The translations under genes and the position numbers were made by a program. Of a DNA stretch of 64,000 bases, positions 22,550 through 34,264 are shown piece by piece; the first letter of the stretch is position 1, and each line of letters starts with the position of its first letter. The DNA is taken from positions 4,149,901 through 4,213,900 of the forward strand of contig JASSKH010000010.1 in assembly GCA_031763025.1 (NCBI GenBank), given 5' to 3'. Source of the DNA: Macrocystis pyrifera (Eukaryota > Sar > Phaeophyceae > Laminariales > Laminariaceae). Below the pieces are notes generated by a model. It made no database searches and was not told the origin of the DNA. It saw only the letters and a program-made list of their open reading frames with translations.

Positions 22550-22819
22550 GGCGACGAGTACGAGGACGGGTGGGGGCGACACGGGCCCTTGGGCAAGGCG
22601 CACGAGAGAGCGGAGAGGTACGAACATCGTGGCATGTTCAAGGAAGCGTTACGGTGGCACCGGGAGGACCTCGCGGCTGCGCGGAGGCGTGCGCAGGATG
22701 GCGACGGGGACGAGGGGGAGAACGAGGAAGACGAGCGAGCCTTGAGTCTTGATCTCGCTCGGGCGCTCCGGAACACCGGGTGCTGCCTCGGAAGACTCGG
22801 CAGGAGCGGGTTTATCGAG
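22550..22819 (+). CDS. TONSL-like exon, first TPR
   Basis: Acceptor CTCGACCAG, donor GTATGG, both phase 0. Starts GDEYEDGWGRHGPLGKAHER. The first TPR helix pair (residues about 13-40 of the exon) is followed by an acidic insert and LARALRNTGCCLGRLGR, the next helix. Confidence 0.65.
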
Positions 22820-25800
22820 GTATGGTGGCAGTCCCAACGGTATTCCGATGACCGGGGTGGGGCGGGGTGGGATGAAGGGGGGTGGGGTGGAGGGTTCGAT
22901 TGCCCTACGTAGTTTTCGCGTGTACCGGGAAGGAATGTGCCGTCCAAACATACCTGCGCTTAGCAGACTTGAACATATTCGTACTCGTACCCCCTCCCCC
23001 GTCCCACCTTTCCCCCTACGTGGTTTTCGCTCACGGTTTCATCACCTCCGCCGCGGTACCGTATAGAGATGCAAGGCGATTCCGCCTAGGGCTATCGTTT
23101 ATCCTGTGTTCTCGGCATACTTGTGTCTGATTTGGCCATCCTCTTTTCCTTATGCCGCCCATGATGTTGGCGTAAAGGTATCTCCGCAAGGGACAGGCGA
23201 ACCCAAGCGTAAACCCCCACCCCCCCCCGGGCCGTTTCCCTCCCCCCCCCTCTCCAATGCCACCTATTCGTCCCCCAATAAAGTCGAGGGTGCACCTGAT
23301 GGAGGCGCGTGAGCTCGTGGGTCCTGTGGGACCTTCCCCTTGTCCAGTTGAAGAGCAGGACGTGGTCCTGGAACTAGGAAACCTATGGTACAACCGTTAC
23401 ATTCTCTGCGACGAACAGGTAAGTACGTAGGTGCAGCGATCGACAGACCGGGGGCGGTGGGATTTCCACCCAAGTTAGCGGGCGGACGGTTCCTTGTCGT
23501 GTATTTTTTTCATATTTTGTTTGTTTTGTTTTGGCCGTTAGCCACCGGCACCCCTTTCGAGTTTCGAGTGACCACGAGTTTCCGAGGGGACAATTTGTGA
23601 GAGAGTAGAAAATTGGCCAAGGCCAGCAACAGAAGGCGGTCTAGGCTTGATGCTTGTCTATCCCGTCGGCAGCGCTTACTTCTCACCCCCCCCCCCTCCC
23701 CCCCCCCCCCGCCTTCAGCGAGGATCGAAGGAGATGCGCGTCGCAATCCAGGGTCGCGCGAGCAACGTTTCAGCGGATGCAAACGATGACGCCGTCGTTG
23801 AAATATTCTGGGCCGTTTACTTGTCTGCCAGAGCGAGCAAGCGAGTAAACGAACTACCATGGTAGTGATGTTTCACATGTTTTCCTCTTCCCTTCTCTGT
23901 CCTTGTATGGTGTGCCGGACACGCATGCCGCGCGTTCACCTATTTAGAAGTACAAACACGTGTTGAAGACAAAAAAAATGAAATTAGGCTAAGATACGTT
24001 TTCGCAGTGGTTTTGGGTTATGTTTAGAGTCCTGCTTCCCGGCTCGCGCTCCCTCTTTCCCACCTTCCCCCGTTCCTACCGCGTAGGGGGTCGGCTTCTT
24101 GGCAGACGAAGCTCTGGAGACGGCCCTGTGCTACTATCGAGAGTCCCGAGAGCTGTGCATCGACCTCGCAGCAGACAGCAACTGTGAGGGCGACGACGAC
24201 GAACGCCTGCGCGGGTTTCCAGGGGTCTCCATCGAAACGGCGACCATTTTGTCCCCGCCGGGGACAGAAGCGTCGCGGGCGTCAGCAGCTGCGACCTGTG
24301 GCGCCCTCTTGAGGGCGGAGTTCAACGTCGGAATGGCCTTGGTCGAGAGGGAGGAGCACGGCGACGCCGTTCGGCATCTGTCGGCCGTCGGCGAGAGGTT
24401 TTGGGAGATTTTCCAGAAGCTGATCCCGGAGAAGGAGCCGTCCGGAGACCGCGGTGCCGCCCGTCGAGAGCCGCTTACGGCGGCGGCGCTGTCACGCCCA
24501 GAAGCAGGAGGAGATGCAGGAACAGTGCGACGAAATGGATCGTCGATGGAGGGCGCGGGGAAGGCGTCATGGAGTACGGCGGTGCTAGACAGGGAAGGGT
24601 TTTCGGACTTGGGAGGGCTTTACGCTTCCTCCCTTTTCCTTCTCGGCGAGTGTCTGGCGTTGTGCTCCGCCCCCTCCTCTTGCTCCTCGCCTCCTGCCCT
24701 CCTGGCGGATGCGCGGCACCGGGGCGTGCTTCGCTCGACACCGACTTGCGGTGCCACCCTCTCTGCGCCGCGTGCAGTAACCAGTGGTCCACAGGACGCG
24801 GCGGACGCGGTGGCGGCGGTGGCGGAGCAACCGCGCGCCCGTCTTGACGCCGCAGCGGAAACCCTTGAAGCCTCAACGGAGGCGTTTCTCAACATAGATG
24901 ACCCTGCGGGCGCCGTAGGCCCTCTCGCGAAGCTCCTCGAAATCCTGGAACTGATCGGCGACGAAGGCGAAGGACGCGAGTGTGTCGTTTCCAGGGCGGA
25001 GACGCTGTGCAACCGGGCTTCGACTTGTCTGTCAAGCGACCAGGGAAGCTTCGATCTCGAGACAGAGAGCCTCGACCGCGCTCGAGAGGGCATCAAGCGC
25101 CTCCGCGCGCGCTGGGGACAAGATGCCTACCACGAGCGTGACCCGGAGGCTGGGCAAGGTGATCGAGCGCCAGGTGAAGTAACCCGTGGGAAAGAACTCC
25201 ATCACCCCTCGGAGGGCGTCAACGTCCCGCGGCAGCAGCAGTCGCAGGAGAAAAATGAACCGGGTAACTTCGCGAACGCAAGTACTCCGTTGCGCCCGGG
25301 CGGCGACGCCGCAGGGGTGTCCACCGCCGAGGAGGTTTGTGTCCGAGTCGGCCCCCTACCCACGGCCGGGTTTGTACAGCGGCGGAGGCGGCAGAGAGCT
25401 TTGTCGCTCGCGCCCGCATTGGTTGGCGGTCGTGGCTGCAGCAAGGCTTTCGCCACGGGCCAGACGAGCGGCGGTTCGCGCTTGGATGCAACGGCCGCTT
25501 CGAGAAGGCAACGGGAAACACCTGAAACTCATCCCGGAACCCGCAAAGGGGCGTCTGGAGTCTCCGATGTAACTGCGTCTGGTCTTGTGGCGAGGGCAGG
25601 AGAACGGCTGCCACAGGGCGTGGGGGGCTCGTTTGCGGCGATGAGAGCAGTGGTGGCTGCGGCGGGGGGGGCTGCGGCGACTTCGTCGTCGGCGACGACG
25701 GCGGTTTTGGCAGAAGAAACCGTTGTGATCAACGGTGATCGTCCCTGTGGCGACCCGAGAGCTGTCGGGGAGGGGCGAGAGGATGGCCGAACTGCGCTGT

Positions 25801-28800
25801 TGGCCTTGTACAAGCACACGGTGAGAAGGGAACGCGATCGTTGGCGCAGAAAGTACTGCGCGCTGAAAGTAAAAGGCGTCCGGTGCACACTGAGCGGGCG
25901 TCGCCTGTCTGTTACAACGAGCAGGGCCTTTTCTTTTTCCCCCGATTTTTCTTTTTTCACACGCCCCGGCACGCTACATCGAGATATCGCAGAATGGAAA
26001 AGGTGTGGTCTCCTCCCCTCTCTTACACTGGCCATGCTTGCCCCTTCCTCGCTTTTCCTGAACGCGGGACTTCGTTGGCGAAAGGGGGGGCGCAACCAGG
26101 TACCCAGTCGACTCGACTATTTGTAGTTTATTTTCTGAAGGTGGTGACTTGGTATAGAGGGTAAAAAGCAAGAATCTGGTACGAAGAATATGTACGTGCA
26201 ACCACCTACTCCGTAAAAAAGACTCTTTATTTATTTATTTATTTGTTTGTTTTTGCGTCGTTTTTGGCCATTTTTTTTTTACATGCCCTGGGACTTTTCT
26301 CGCGCGCCCCCTCAATGTCACGCACGCCTGCTCCGTTGCTCGCTCGGTCGCCTGCGTCTCGTATATTTTGTTTTTCACGGCAGTGCTCCACCTTACAGGA
26401 GAAGCCCAACCCTCTGGCGTGCACCCGCCTTCTCCTGACCGACCGCGGGTCCGACATCGCCGTGAACAACGCCACCACCGCCGTCGTTGATAGATCGTCA
26501 GTTTCTGAGAACGCCGTCGAGCGTGGAACCAAGGGCGATGGCAGCGACGATGACCGCCACGGCTCTTCTTCTACCGCTGCCCACTGCCATCGAGAACGAC
26601 GCATGCTTGACTTGGGCGCTTGCCGTCTCACCGACCGGGAGTTTCGAGTCCTTCTTCACGCTGTCTCGCAAGGGCGCGCCGGCCGCGACCCCGCTGCTAG
26701 GCCGTCTCCGATGAATTTTGGCACGATGGTACTCAGTGGAAACCCGGGGATCGGGACAGGTGCGATCGAGGCGCTTTGCGGCAGCAGCGGTAGCGGCAGT
26801 GGCAACAACCCGAAAGGCTTGTTTCCGTTCCTTTTACGTCTGGATTTGTCGAGATGCGGCCTAACCGCTGCCAATTTGGCCGGGTTTTCGGCAGTTTCTC
26901 ACGACCACTCGTCAGCGGGTGGTCACCTCGGATACGAGGGCGTTGGTGCTGATTCCGGAGGTGGTAGCATCTCGTTTGCGCCTCCTTTGTCACGAGCCGC
27001 TGAGTCGCTGTGCCTACGAGAGCTGGTGCTGAGGGGCAACCCTTTGACGCGCGTAGGAGTAGTTGGCGAAGGGCAAGGGTGTGATAACTGGATGGAAGCA
27101 GCGCAGGGGGGCACAGCCGCCCTGCGAGAAACGATCGCTCGGGCTCCGGCGCTCGAATTGCTCGACGTTTCAGGTGGGTCGGCTCTCGTTTGATAGGTTA
27201 CAGCAGTGACGGCGTGGCGTGTGACTACGTAAAGACGGAGCATTGCTGATTAGTCGATTGCGCCAACGCAAGCGTACCACTCGTAGATTTTGTATGTCTG
27301 GTGCTCCTCGTGTCGATTTACCTGGTAGCGGAGTAGCTCGGCAGACAGCTTGTTCGCTCTGGCTGTCGGCTTGTTGAAGAATAGCCACGGAGACACGATC
27401 ACAGCAGTTTTGATATTTTTGTTTCTCCCGCTTCTGGTTCTGTTGTTGAGATGCCGTGGTGGCTCTGTCGCCACGCGCGGCAGGTCCGCGTGAAAAGCTT
27501 GGCGGTAGGCATGATAGTTAAATATTCGACTTTCCGAGAAGCCCGCGGAGCGAACCAAAGAGCTGACCCAAGGAACCTTCCACACAGCTTAGCTTCCACG
27601 TACATAGTTGGCCTTTTCACTGAGAGCAGGAAGAGGGCCACAGGTGCTTCAAACCGGGACAGCTAGAATGATACGAAGTATTGCACTATAAATAGTCGAC
27701 CTTACGAATACATTACCTTTCGTCCCCGATCGGTTGATGTTCGATTTTTTGCTACGCGGCGAGATGCCTACCCACTCGCACACAACAGCAACCGTGGGAA
27801 CGGTTTTTGTTTAGCACCAACTCACGTTTTGTTTTATGTGCCCGAATCTCTGCTCCCCTCGCGATAAACCGACTGACCGACTATCCGACCGACCCAAGCG
27901 CGCGATCAGGTTGCAGCCAGCTTCCAGATGGGCCGTCAGGTCGCCTGTACAGGGCGCACGTGTCCGATCTCCTCGCGTCCGCGATTAGTGCGGGGCTCGG
28001 CGCTAGAGTAGCCCGTAAGACGACTGGGGATAGCTACAGAGGCTCCAGCTACGGCCGCGGCAATGCCTACGGCGATGGGCGCCAGCAAATCGCGACGCTC
28101 CTCGCCGGAAATAACCGCTTTTTCCGTTCGTCGTGGCGGCGACTGTTGGAGCCGCTCTCATCTGACCCGCCGCGGGAGCTCGACCTGTCTTTCTCCTCGG
28201 TGTTGCCACCCAGCTACGGCAACCACTCCGCCCTTGCCGCCGGCCTCGCAGCTGAGGCAACCACCGCCGGAAATTATGTTTGTTTGTCGTCAGCCGTAGC
28301 TGTGGGGGTGGGGACTAGGGCGGGGCTGGGCGGGGCAGAGACTACGGACGGCTTATCCGAGTCGCCGCATCGATCGCCCACTCCTAACGAATCTCAGGTT
28401 GCGTCCCAAACGCCGCCGCGGACGCCGCCGCCCCCGCTGTCAACGCCACTTCCGCTGTACGAGCTCCTCGCAGCGGCAGTCCTACCTGCCGACGCCCCAG
28501 GCGTGAAATCTCTAAATCTAACCGGCTCGATAGGCTTCTTGTTGCTCAGCCACTGCTGTCAGCGTCGCGCGATCGGGGGAGGCGGCGGGCCGGAACGAGA
28601 AGCGGAGGTGGGTATGGCGTCCGCGGCGTATTCCCGTCAGTCGATGGAGGCATTCTTGTTGCTCCTGAGGGACGGTCTTATGTCCCCCCTGTGCAAGACC
28701 ACGCACCTCCTGCTCTCGGGCCTCCGGAGCCCGCTTCGCCCGGCAGACGTTTCTCCCTCCCGCTCTGCCTGTGGCGGCGGTGGCGGTGGCAGTGTCGTGG

Positions 28801-29920
28801 GCGGTGGTAGCGGCAGTAGCGGCGGCAGGGTCAACGGTCGGCGCTTCCGAATGCTGGGCCCGCGAGACGCTGAGAGCTTGTGTGAGGCGGCGTCGGCATG
28901 CGCGTCCTTGCAGTACCTTGATCTCGCCGGCTGCGACCTGTCCGGGGCAGACGGTGCTGCCGCGGCCGCCGCTGCCGTGACGTGCCTTATCCGCAACAAC
29001 GACGTCGATGCTGTAGACGACGACTACAACGGTGATGATTGGCGCTGCCCCTCAACCGAAGGCATCATCGTCCAGAAGAGAAGGAGGGAAGTGGCTGGTG
29101 GAGAAGCAGAAGAGGGGACCGCGGGCGGGAGTGCTCCCCGTAGCGGCGGTGTTGGCGGTGGTAGCCGCGGCGGCGGCGATGCTCTTGCTGCGGGGGGTGC
29201 AGCTCGTTCGGCTTGCGCAGGCTGAGCCTGCGGGCGTGCGGTCTGGGGGCCGCAGGGCTGTCGGCCGTCGTGGGCGCGCTAATCGCATCCTTCTCTTCGG
29301 ATAGCGGGTGCGTCGGCGTCAACGAAAGCGGCCGTCACGCAGACGGGCCGCCGGTCGTGGCAGCGGCGGCAGTGAGAGAAGCAGCGATCGGACGGGGCGT
29401 CACCGCCGCGGAAGGAGGCGGGCGCAAGTCGGGTAGGCGAAGAGAGCGTCTCCGCCCGAGATTACCCCGCTTATTAGACCTTTCCGACAATCGATTGCCA
29501 ATGCCCAACGTTGGAAGGGTCTGGCAAGGCCGAGTCGCGAGAGAGGAAGCGGAGGGTCCAGCGGCGGCAGCGGCGGCAGCAGCGGCAGCGGCGGCAGCGG
29601 CGGCAGCAGCGGCAGCGGCGGCAGCGAACGGGCAGGAAGAGGAGGCCGCCAGCTTGAGGGAGCTAGCAGCGTCGCTACATGTACTGGAACAGCAAGATTT
29701 GGCGTTCGCGATCGTCGAAGGCAGCCGAGGGCGAACGTCGGCAAGGTGCACTTGGCAATGGTTTTCGGTGCGGTCTCGTGTCTTTTCTATCTACGATGAA
29801 GCGGCTTTTTTGCTGTTGCCACTCTCACTACTTACGTATGCCGCTGCGCTGATTTTGTCTGCCGGGGCTCTTGCATCCTGGGTCGTCGGTGTTTCATTCA
29901 GCATTGCACAACACTACTAA
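22550..29920 (+). CDS. TONSL: TPR-LRR protein, TONSL/TONSOKU-like
   Basis: Exons by in-frame GT-AG joints: 22,550-22,819, 23,284-23,419, 24,087-25,820, 26,399-27,173, 27,910-about 29,030, about 29,203-29,920. The first three give TPR helices (ERAERYEHRGMFKEALRWH; HLMEARELVGP; LELGNLWYNR; ALCYYRESREL; AEFNVGMALVEREEHGDAV). The last three give leucine-rich repeats (MLDLGACRLTDREFRVLL; LLRLDLSRCGLTAANL; LQYLDLAGCDLSGADG; RLSLRACGLGAAGLSAVV; LLDLSDNRLP). The order TPR, long acidic/low-complexity middle, LLALYK...EKPNPL link, LRR fits plant TSK and animal TONSL, which repair stalled replication forks by reading new histone. I see no ankyrin block. The family call is inference from remembered sequence; a generic TPR-LRR protein is the alternative. 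The start and N-terminus are uncertain (see 17.2-20.8 kb). Confidence 0.6.
23284..23419 (+). CDS. TONSL-like exon, second TPR
   Basis: The acceptor CCCCAATAAAG is followed in phase 0 by SRVHLMEAREL; the donor is GTAAGT. The helix pair HLMEARELV...DVVLELGNLWYNRYI matches the second TPR step of the family. Confidence 0.65.
24087..25820 (+). CDS. TONSL-like large exon, TPRs then disordered linker
   Basis: Acceptor TTCCTACCGCGTAG; start GVGFLADEALETALCYYRES; donor GTGAGA after LLALYKHT, phase 0 at both ends (578 codons). The first 400 codons hold TPR-like helices (LRAEFNVGMALVEREEHGDA, ARLDAAAETLEASTEAFLN, AVGPLAKLLEILELIGDE). The rest is Ala/Gly/Arg-rich and probably unstructured. A shorter version using donors near 25,156-25,172 cannot be excluded, but the link LYKHT to EKPNPL resembles plant TSK. 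Confidence 0.6.
26399..27173 (+). CDS. TONSL-like exon, LRRs 1-4
   Basis: Acceptor CCACCTTACAG at phase 0, donor GTGGGT at phase 1. Ribonuclease-inhibitor-type LRRs: MLDLGACRLTDREFRVLL, MVLSGNPGIGTGAIEALC, RLDLSRCGLTAANLAGF, LRELVLRGNPLTRVGVV, ALELLDVSG. Acidic, Ser/Gly-rich inserts sit between repeats. Confidence 0.7.
27910..29030 (+). CDS. TONSL-like exon, LRRs 5-8
   Basis: The acceptor GCGCGATCAG completes the split Gly codon of LLDVSG and reads on as CSQLPDGPSGRLYRAHVSDL. LRR cores: RELDLSFSSVLPP, VKSLNLTGSIGFLL, THLLLSGLRSPL, LQYLDLAGCDLSG, separated by long low-complexity inserts (PPRTPPPP, Gly runs). The frame stays open to 29,225 but the 3' end is not resolved; a donor near 29,030 is a guess. 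Confidence 0.55.
29203..29920 (+). CDS. TONSL-like last exon, final LRRs and poly-Ala
   Basis: Acceptor candidates GGGGTGCAG (29,202) or CTTGCGCAG (29,220) open a new frame, FGLRRLSLRACGLGAAGLSA, then LLDLSDNRLPMPNV, a run of about 25 Ala, and LRELAASLHVLEQQDLAFAI. The stop is at 29,918-29,920. The last 60 residues are hydrophobic and unlike the family, so the true end may use a donor (GTGCAC after GGCAAG near 29,745) into an unseen exon. Confidence 0.5.
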
Positions 29921-31234
29921 ATAAGTACCAGGCACAACAAACAGTGCTGCTGTTGGTTGTGTCACTTCTACTGCATGCTGTACGTAGCACGATGTTTTTT
30001 TTTTTTTAACGCGGAGGAAGTGGTGCTTCATATTTCTACTCCAAGCGTCCCAAGACCGCTCTCTGCCCTCTGTCTGCAATCTCGACTTTTGCTCCAGTTT
30101 GTAGCTCGATGCTTCCGCCTGCGGTATTCGCCCGCTTGTGTCGCCGTCCCCCGCCCCCGCTTCTATGTCAGTCCACTATGCATGCCATCAGCCCTAATTT
30201 TGGTCATTATTCTTACAGTGTTACACCCGATTCCCCCCACTGCTTCGCCTGACGATTTTGTGGCCGTCCGTGCCATTCCGTGTTTATTTGTTGTCGCTAC
30301 TCGCGCGCATCCATGTCGTGACGCTTGGTGCCCACAGGCAGCGCGCTCCTCCACACCGTGGGCAGCCGTTGATCGACATGTCTGGGAACCAGCTTGGTTG
30401 TTGTTTACCCTGACAGCATGCCTGCTCGCATCGCGCGTTCGATGGGGGGAGGGTTACTCATTGGTCGCTTTTCTTGGTTACTTGAGCGTGCGAGGCGAGG
30501 GTGGGGGTGTTCAAGTATCTTGTATGGTCATAGTCGTATGACCATAGACCCTCGCATCCCTACAATGCCGGGACGGAGCACGTCAGGTTTTCACCGACCA
30601 GGCAGGCATTGGTTGCGCCAAGCGCGAAGCACCGTGAGGTGGTGGGCGAGTCGCATGAAGGGTGAGCTGCATCCTACTAAGAACCGCTTGTGAGGCGGGT
30701 TTTCTTGGACATGGGTGACAGCGTCAATTAATTAATTTATTTTCTGGTTTGGCCACTTCCAGAGACAGCAATGGGTTCACTATGCAACTTCCTCGTGGGT
30801 ACCTTACCTTATCCACACTACGTGATACGATCATCCCCCTTGTGCGGAGTAAAGGTTCTTCACTTCGCACCAAAATGATCTAACTCGACCGCCAGCCATG
30901 GTGGGGGTGTGTGCTCGATATCATGCATGGCCGTAGTCGTCAGACCATCGGGGGGGGGGGGGAGGGGGACGTACTCATTTGTTGCTTGTCTCAAGTCATT
31001 GGGCCATTGGCCACGTGTCCTTTTCGAGATAAAGCATCGTTCCTACTCCTAATCGAGACGCCTCCTACAGTTGGGCGCTCATTTCCATCGAAGTATATCG
31101 CATAGAAAAAATTGCTAATCTTATCCCTTCCTGTTTCGCCACCTGTGGCCACCATCTGCCTCCAAGGATAGCAATCGTTTTCTCGCTGCTATCTAGTGTA
31201 CCAAACTCCTCTATGTCACATTAGTCTGTGTCCC
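29921..31234. other. Non-coding stretch after the TONSL-like gene
   Basis: No gene is supported. It contains a minus-strand copy of the poly-C-associated repeat (30,520-30,690) and another piece with a G run (30,900-30,975). Confidence 0.5.
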
Positions 31235-32640
31235 TTATCTTCTTATCTTCTCTTCTAACACATCCCGTTCCTCCTTGTATATTTCACGTTCTCCTACTAT
31301 GTGAGTTGTACTCTCTGTCGATTTGCCACACGGGCGCATCTGTGCATCTACTACGTCCTTCTCCCGGCTTCTGGTATACCTCTTTCTTCGTTCTGGCAGG
31401 TCTAGGTCTCCTACACGAAATCGCAGTTTCAGCGTTTTCGCGAAGTCTGTCGGGCCGTGCCGATACGTTTTCATTGCTATCCCTTCGCTCAACCCCCTGT
31501 ATATACGTCTAAGTAGGTGTTTCTCCGATTTCACCTGATTTCTTAGCGCTAGTCTTTCCTTTCTTTGTATCCTTTCTTCCACTTTTGTCTTGTACCTCCC
31601 AAACTTCTCTACGGACATAATCTCCTCTTGGTTTCCTCCTATATTCTTTCATACTTTCTCGACAACGCTATCCTACCTTATTCCAGCTCGTCCTGTTACT
31701 TTCTCTCATACAGCTCTATCAACTATGGCTGGCAATCTCTTTTTTGGCATGTTCCTTGCTTTATATTGCCATTTCAACTTTCTCATGTCTCTATTTGTTT
31801 TAAGTGGGTACATTCTTAGTTCTGCTCTTCATACTGTATTACTCGTCGTACTTGAGCATCTTGGTATTTTTTTTAGCTGCTGTCCTCTGTACTGTTTCCA
31901 GCTGTTGTGCGACTTGCACGCTCCCTTTCAATACTTCTCCTGCATTTTCTAGCTTTGGTACATACTATCACATTCATCAGGATACATCTCTTAATTCTAC
32001 TGTAGTGTCAAGGTGCAAGTCTGTTAAGATCGCATCCACCTTGCCTACGTGTGCTTTACCCCTTCCTATTACGTTTGCTATGTGTGTATCCCAAGATCAG
32101 TCTTTTGACATCTCTACGCCAAAATACGTACCAAGTATACTGGTCTACGATCGGTAACACCGCTTCTTCCTACTTCCAACCGAAAGTTATCGGGTTCGCC
32201 TTATCTTCTTTACATACAACTATTAACAGTGCGCACTTATATACGTTCGCCGTCAACCTCCATTTCCTATGAATGGTGTATTTCAGTGCCTTCTGTTTTT
32301 GTTTCTACCATCCTTCGGGTGTGCTTCTGATATCCCCACGAAGTCATCAGCAATCATCAATCCCGACACCGTATTATCCCCTACCGCGACTCCCTACTTT
32401 GCTGCTTCGACTGCTACTGTCAAGTCGTTAATATATGCCTTGAATAGACTAGGTGATAACGTAGATCCATGTGCAACCTCGTACAATATTAACATATTGC
32501 GATATTTCCCCGTCCAGCATCACAGCACTTCTCGCGAGTCCCGTAATATTTTTCATCATTCTCCACACCTTTCCTCTGTTGCGATCCCTAGTTCCCACAG
32601 CTTTTTCCACAATCCACGTCTCTATACTGTGTCGTAGGTC
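31235..32640 (-). mobile_element. Decayed non-LTR retrotransposon (LINE), 3' part
   Basis: The minus-strand frame 31,618-31,235 reads FGRYKTKVEERIQRKERLAL, LKLRFRVGDLDLPERRKRYT and ends with CGKSTESTTHIVGEREIYKE. The last is the CCHC-like C-terminal motif common behind LINE reverse transcriptases; its last Cys is lost. Upstream on the same strand (31,650-32,640) broken frames resemble the reverse transcriptase core and the region after it, with several stops and frame changes. No poly-A tail or target duplication is clear. Confidence 0.65.
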
Positions 32641-33198
32641 TCCTGTACATCCAGAAAAAAACAGTGTGTGGTTAGGAGAGAGAGGGGGAGCGCACTCATT
32701 TGTTGCTTGCGTTGATCATCTGAGCATTAGCTACGAGCTGGTTCCAGCGACACACACCAAATTTCAGCTTCGGGCAATAAAAACCGGAATATGCCGATTT
32801 TTTCAACGCTAAAGATATTCACGTGCCCGCATGAACAAGGGGGACACATCGCTGAAGAGATTTTTGGCGTGCGAGTTGCAGTTCGTGATATATGGACATT
32901 ATTCGTAGTACTTGCGGAGGCGTTGTTGCACAGGGATTTAAACTACCTATGGTAAAGTCATATAAATTCGTATTTAGACCATAAATCGGCCAGTGCGTCG
33001 AATCATTGGACACTGGAAGTGTTTACGTGATCGTATCAACAAGGAGAAGACGTCTGCGACTTTCGTTTCTTTCTGCGGAACATGCAAGGCTGTTGCATTG
33101 AACGCCCGCCAAAGTTCTAGAACAATGTGTTGAGGTTTTCGAGCTTTTTTTTACAACCCTAGGGATAAATTTCCTCTTCACTCTTCACGGGAATAACT
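32641..33198. other. Non-coding stretch
   Basis: No gene is seen. It includes a fragment near 32,690 (GCACTCATTTGTTGCTTG) shared with 30,970, part of a poly-C-linked repeat. Confidence 0.45.
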
Positions 33199-33486
33199 AT
33201 TGCACTTCGGTTTTGGAGAGTTGGGAAATGAAATTGCGCATGGTTGTGCATCATGACGGCACGAAACAACAGAGCGGCGATCTGATCTTTCGTTTTTTTT
33301 TTTTCTTTTTTCTTCATGAATGAGAGAGGGGAGTTGCCGAAAAATTCAGAAAAAACAGAAAAATGTATCTCAAGAACCAAAAATAAAATAAAATAAAAAA
33401 GGCCAGCGACCAGTTTTTTTCATCTTGTTATGACGCACAACCATGCCAAATTTTGTTCTCCAACTCTCAAAAACCAAAGTGCAAAA
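33199..33486. mobile_element. Inverted-repeat element (~290 bp)
   Basis: The left arm 33,199-33,256 and right arm 33,428-33,486 are inverted copies at about 80 percent (shared GCATGGTTGTGC, GAGAGTTGG, TTTGCACTT). An A/T-rich spacer lies between. It could be a MITE of a family not seen elsewhere in the window. Confidence 0.55.
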
Positions 33487-33825
33487 GTGCGAAGCTGTCG
33501 AGCCTCGGCTATCGCTGGAATCAGCTCCCAAGCATCCCTTTCGAGGCGGAGCGTCGTTCCTACTCCGAGTCGGGGGGGGGGGGGGGATCTAAAACGGCGG
33601 CTGCATACGTTCTTCTTTGTCTGCATTTACTCTGCGCCCTTACGTCCACCGTTCAGCACATGTGTTGGGTTAGTGACAGCACAGGACATGTAGAGTCGCA
33701 CTAAAAAAGACAGGGTGAGTTCGACCGGAAAAAAAACAAATTTGGCAGCCGCTACGCTGAAATTGGTGTAGGAAGCATATTTTTCCATAAATATTTAATC
33801 CGACCCGAGCCTGCAGTTTTGTGTC
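33487..33825. other. Non-coding stretch before the LTR element
   Basis: It contains a G run (33,573-33,586) and nothing recognisable. Confidence 0.4.
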
Positions 33826-34057
33826 TGTAGCCAAAAGATACCAAGCCGTGGAGGTTTCAGTGTAATCGCATGTGTGAGTGGAGCAGTGGCCGGGGATCCT
33901 GTGTGATGTCCCCTAGCCACCTGGCTCGTGGTCCGATGAGGATCACTCCGTGATAATACAAGCTCTAAGAACAAGACTTACTGAGTGCGAGGCCAGCGAG
34001 ACTGGTGGAGTCCCTCGCTGGAAGCCCTCTTGCTGATATCATCTGGCAGAGGCCATA
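33826..34057 (+). repeat. 5' LTR
   Basis: Starts TGTAGCCAAAAGATACCAAG and ends GGCAGAGGCCATA. Identical to the 3' LTR at 39,353-39,584. The exact edges are ambiguous by one or two bases because flanking bases coincide. Confidence 0.88.
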
Positions 34058-34264
34058 ATATCTAGATATTCGCGGAACTTCTGTTGGAGGAGTTTTCGGC
34101 TGCGGAGTATTGGGTCACAGCTGGGAAGGCAGTTGGCCCGTTGGACGGATCGAAACGGCTTGAAGCGCACAGCAGGGGAGGACGCTCCGGGAGCTGGAGG
34201 ACGCACAGGTCAGGCGGCAGTTTCTCCGTTATTACAGTAGAGTCCAGGTGGACTGCTGTGGATT

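Noticed and set aside
25529-26095. Minus-strand frame of 188 codons
   Set aside because: Antisense shadow of the large TPR exon and the following intron, with no protein features.
29571-29620. Poly-alanine run as a sign of a false frame
   Set aside because: The run is long, but LRR sequence precedes it and a plausible helix follows in the same frame, so it was kept as part of the gene with lower confidence.
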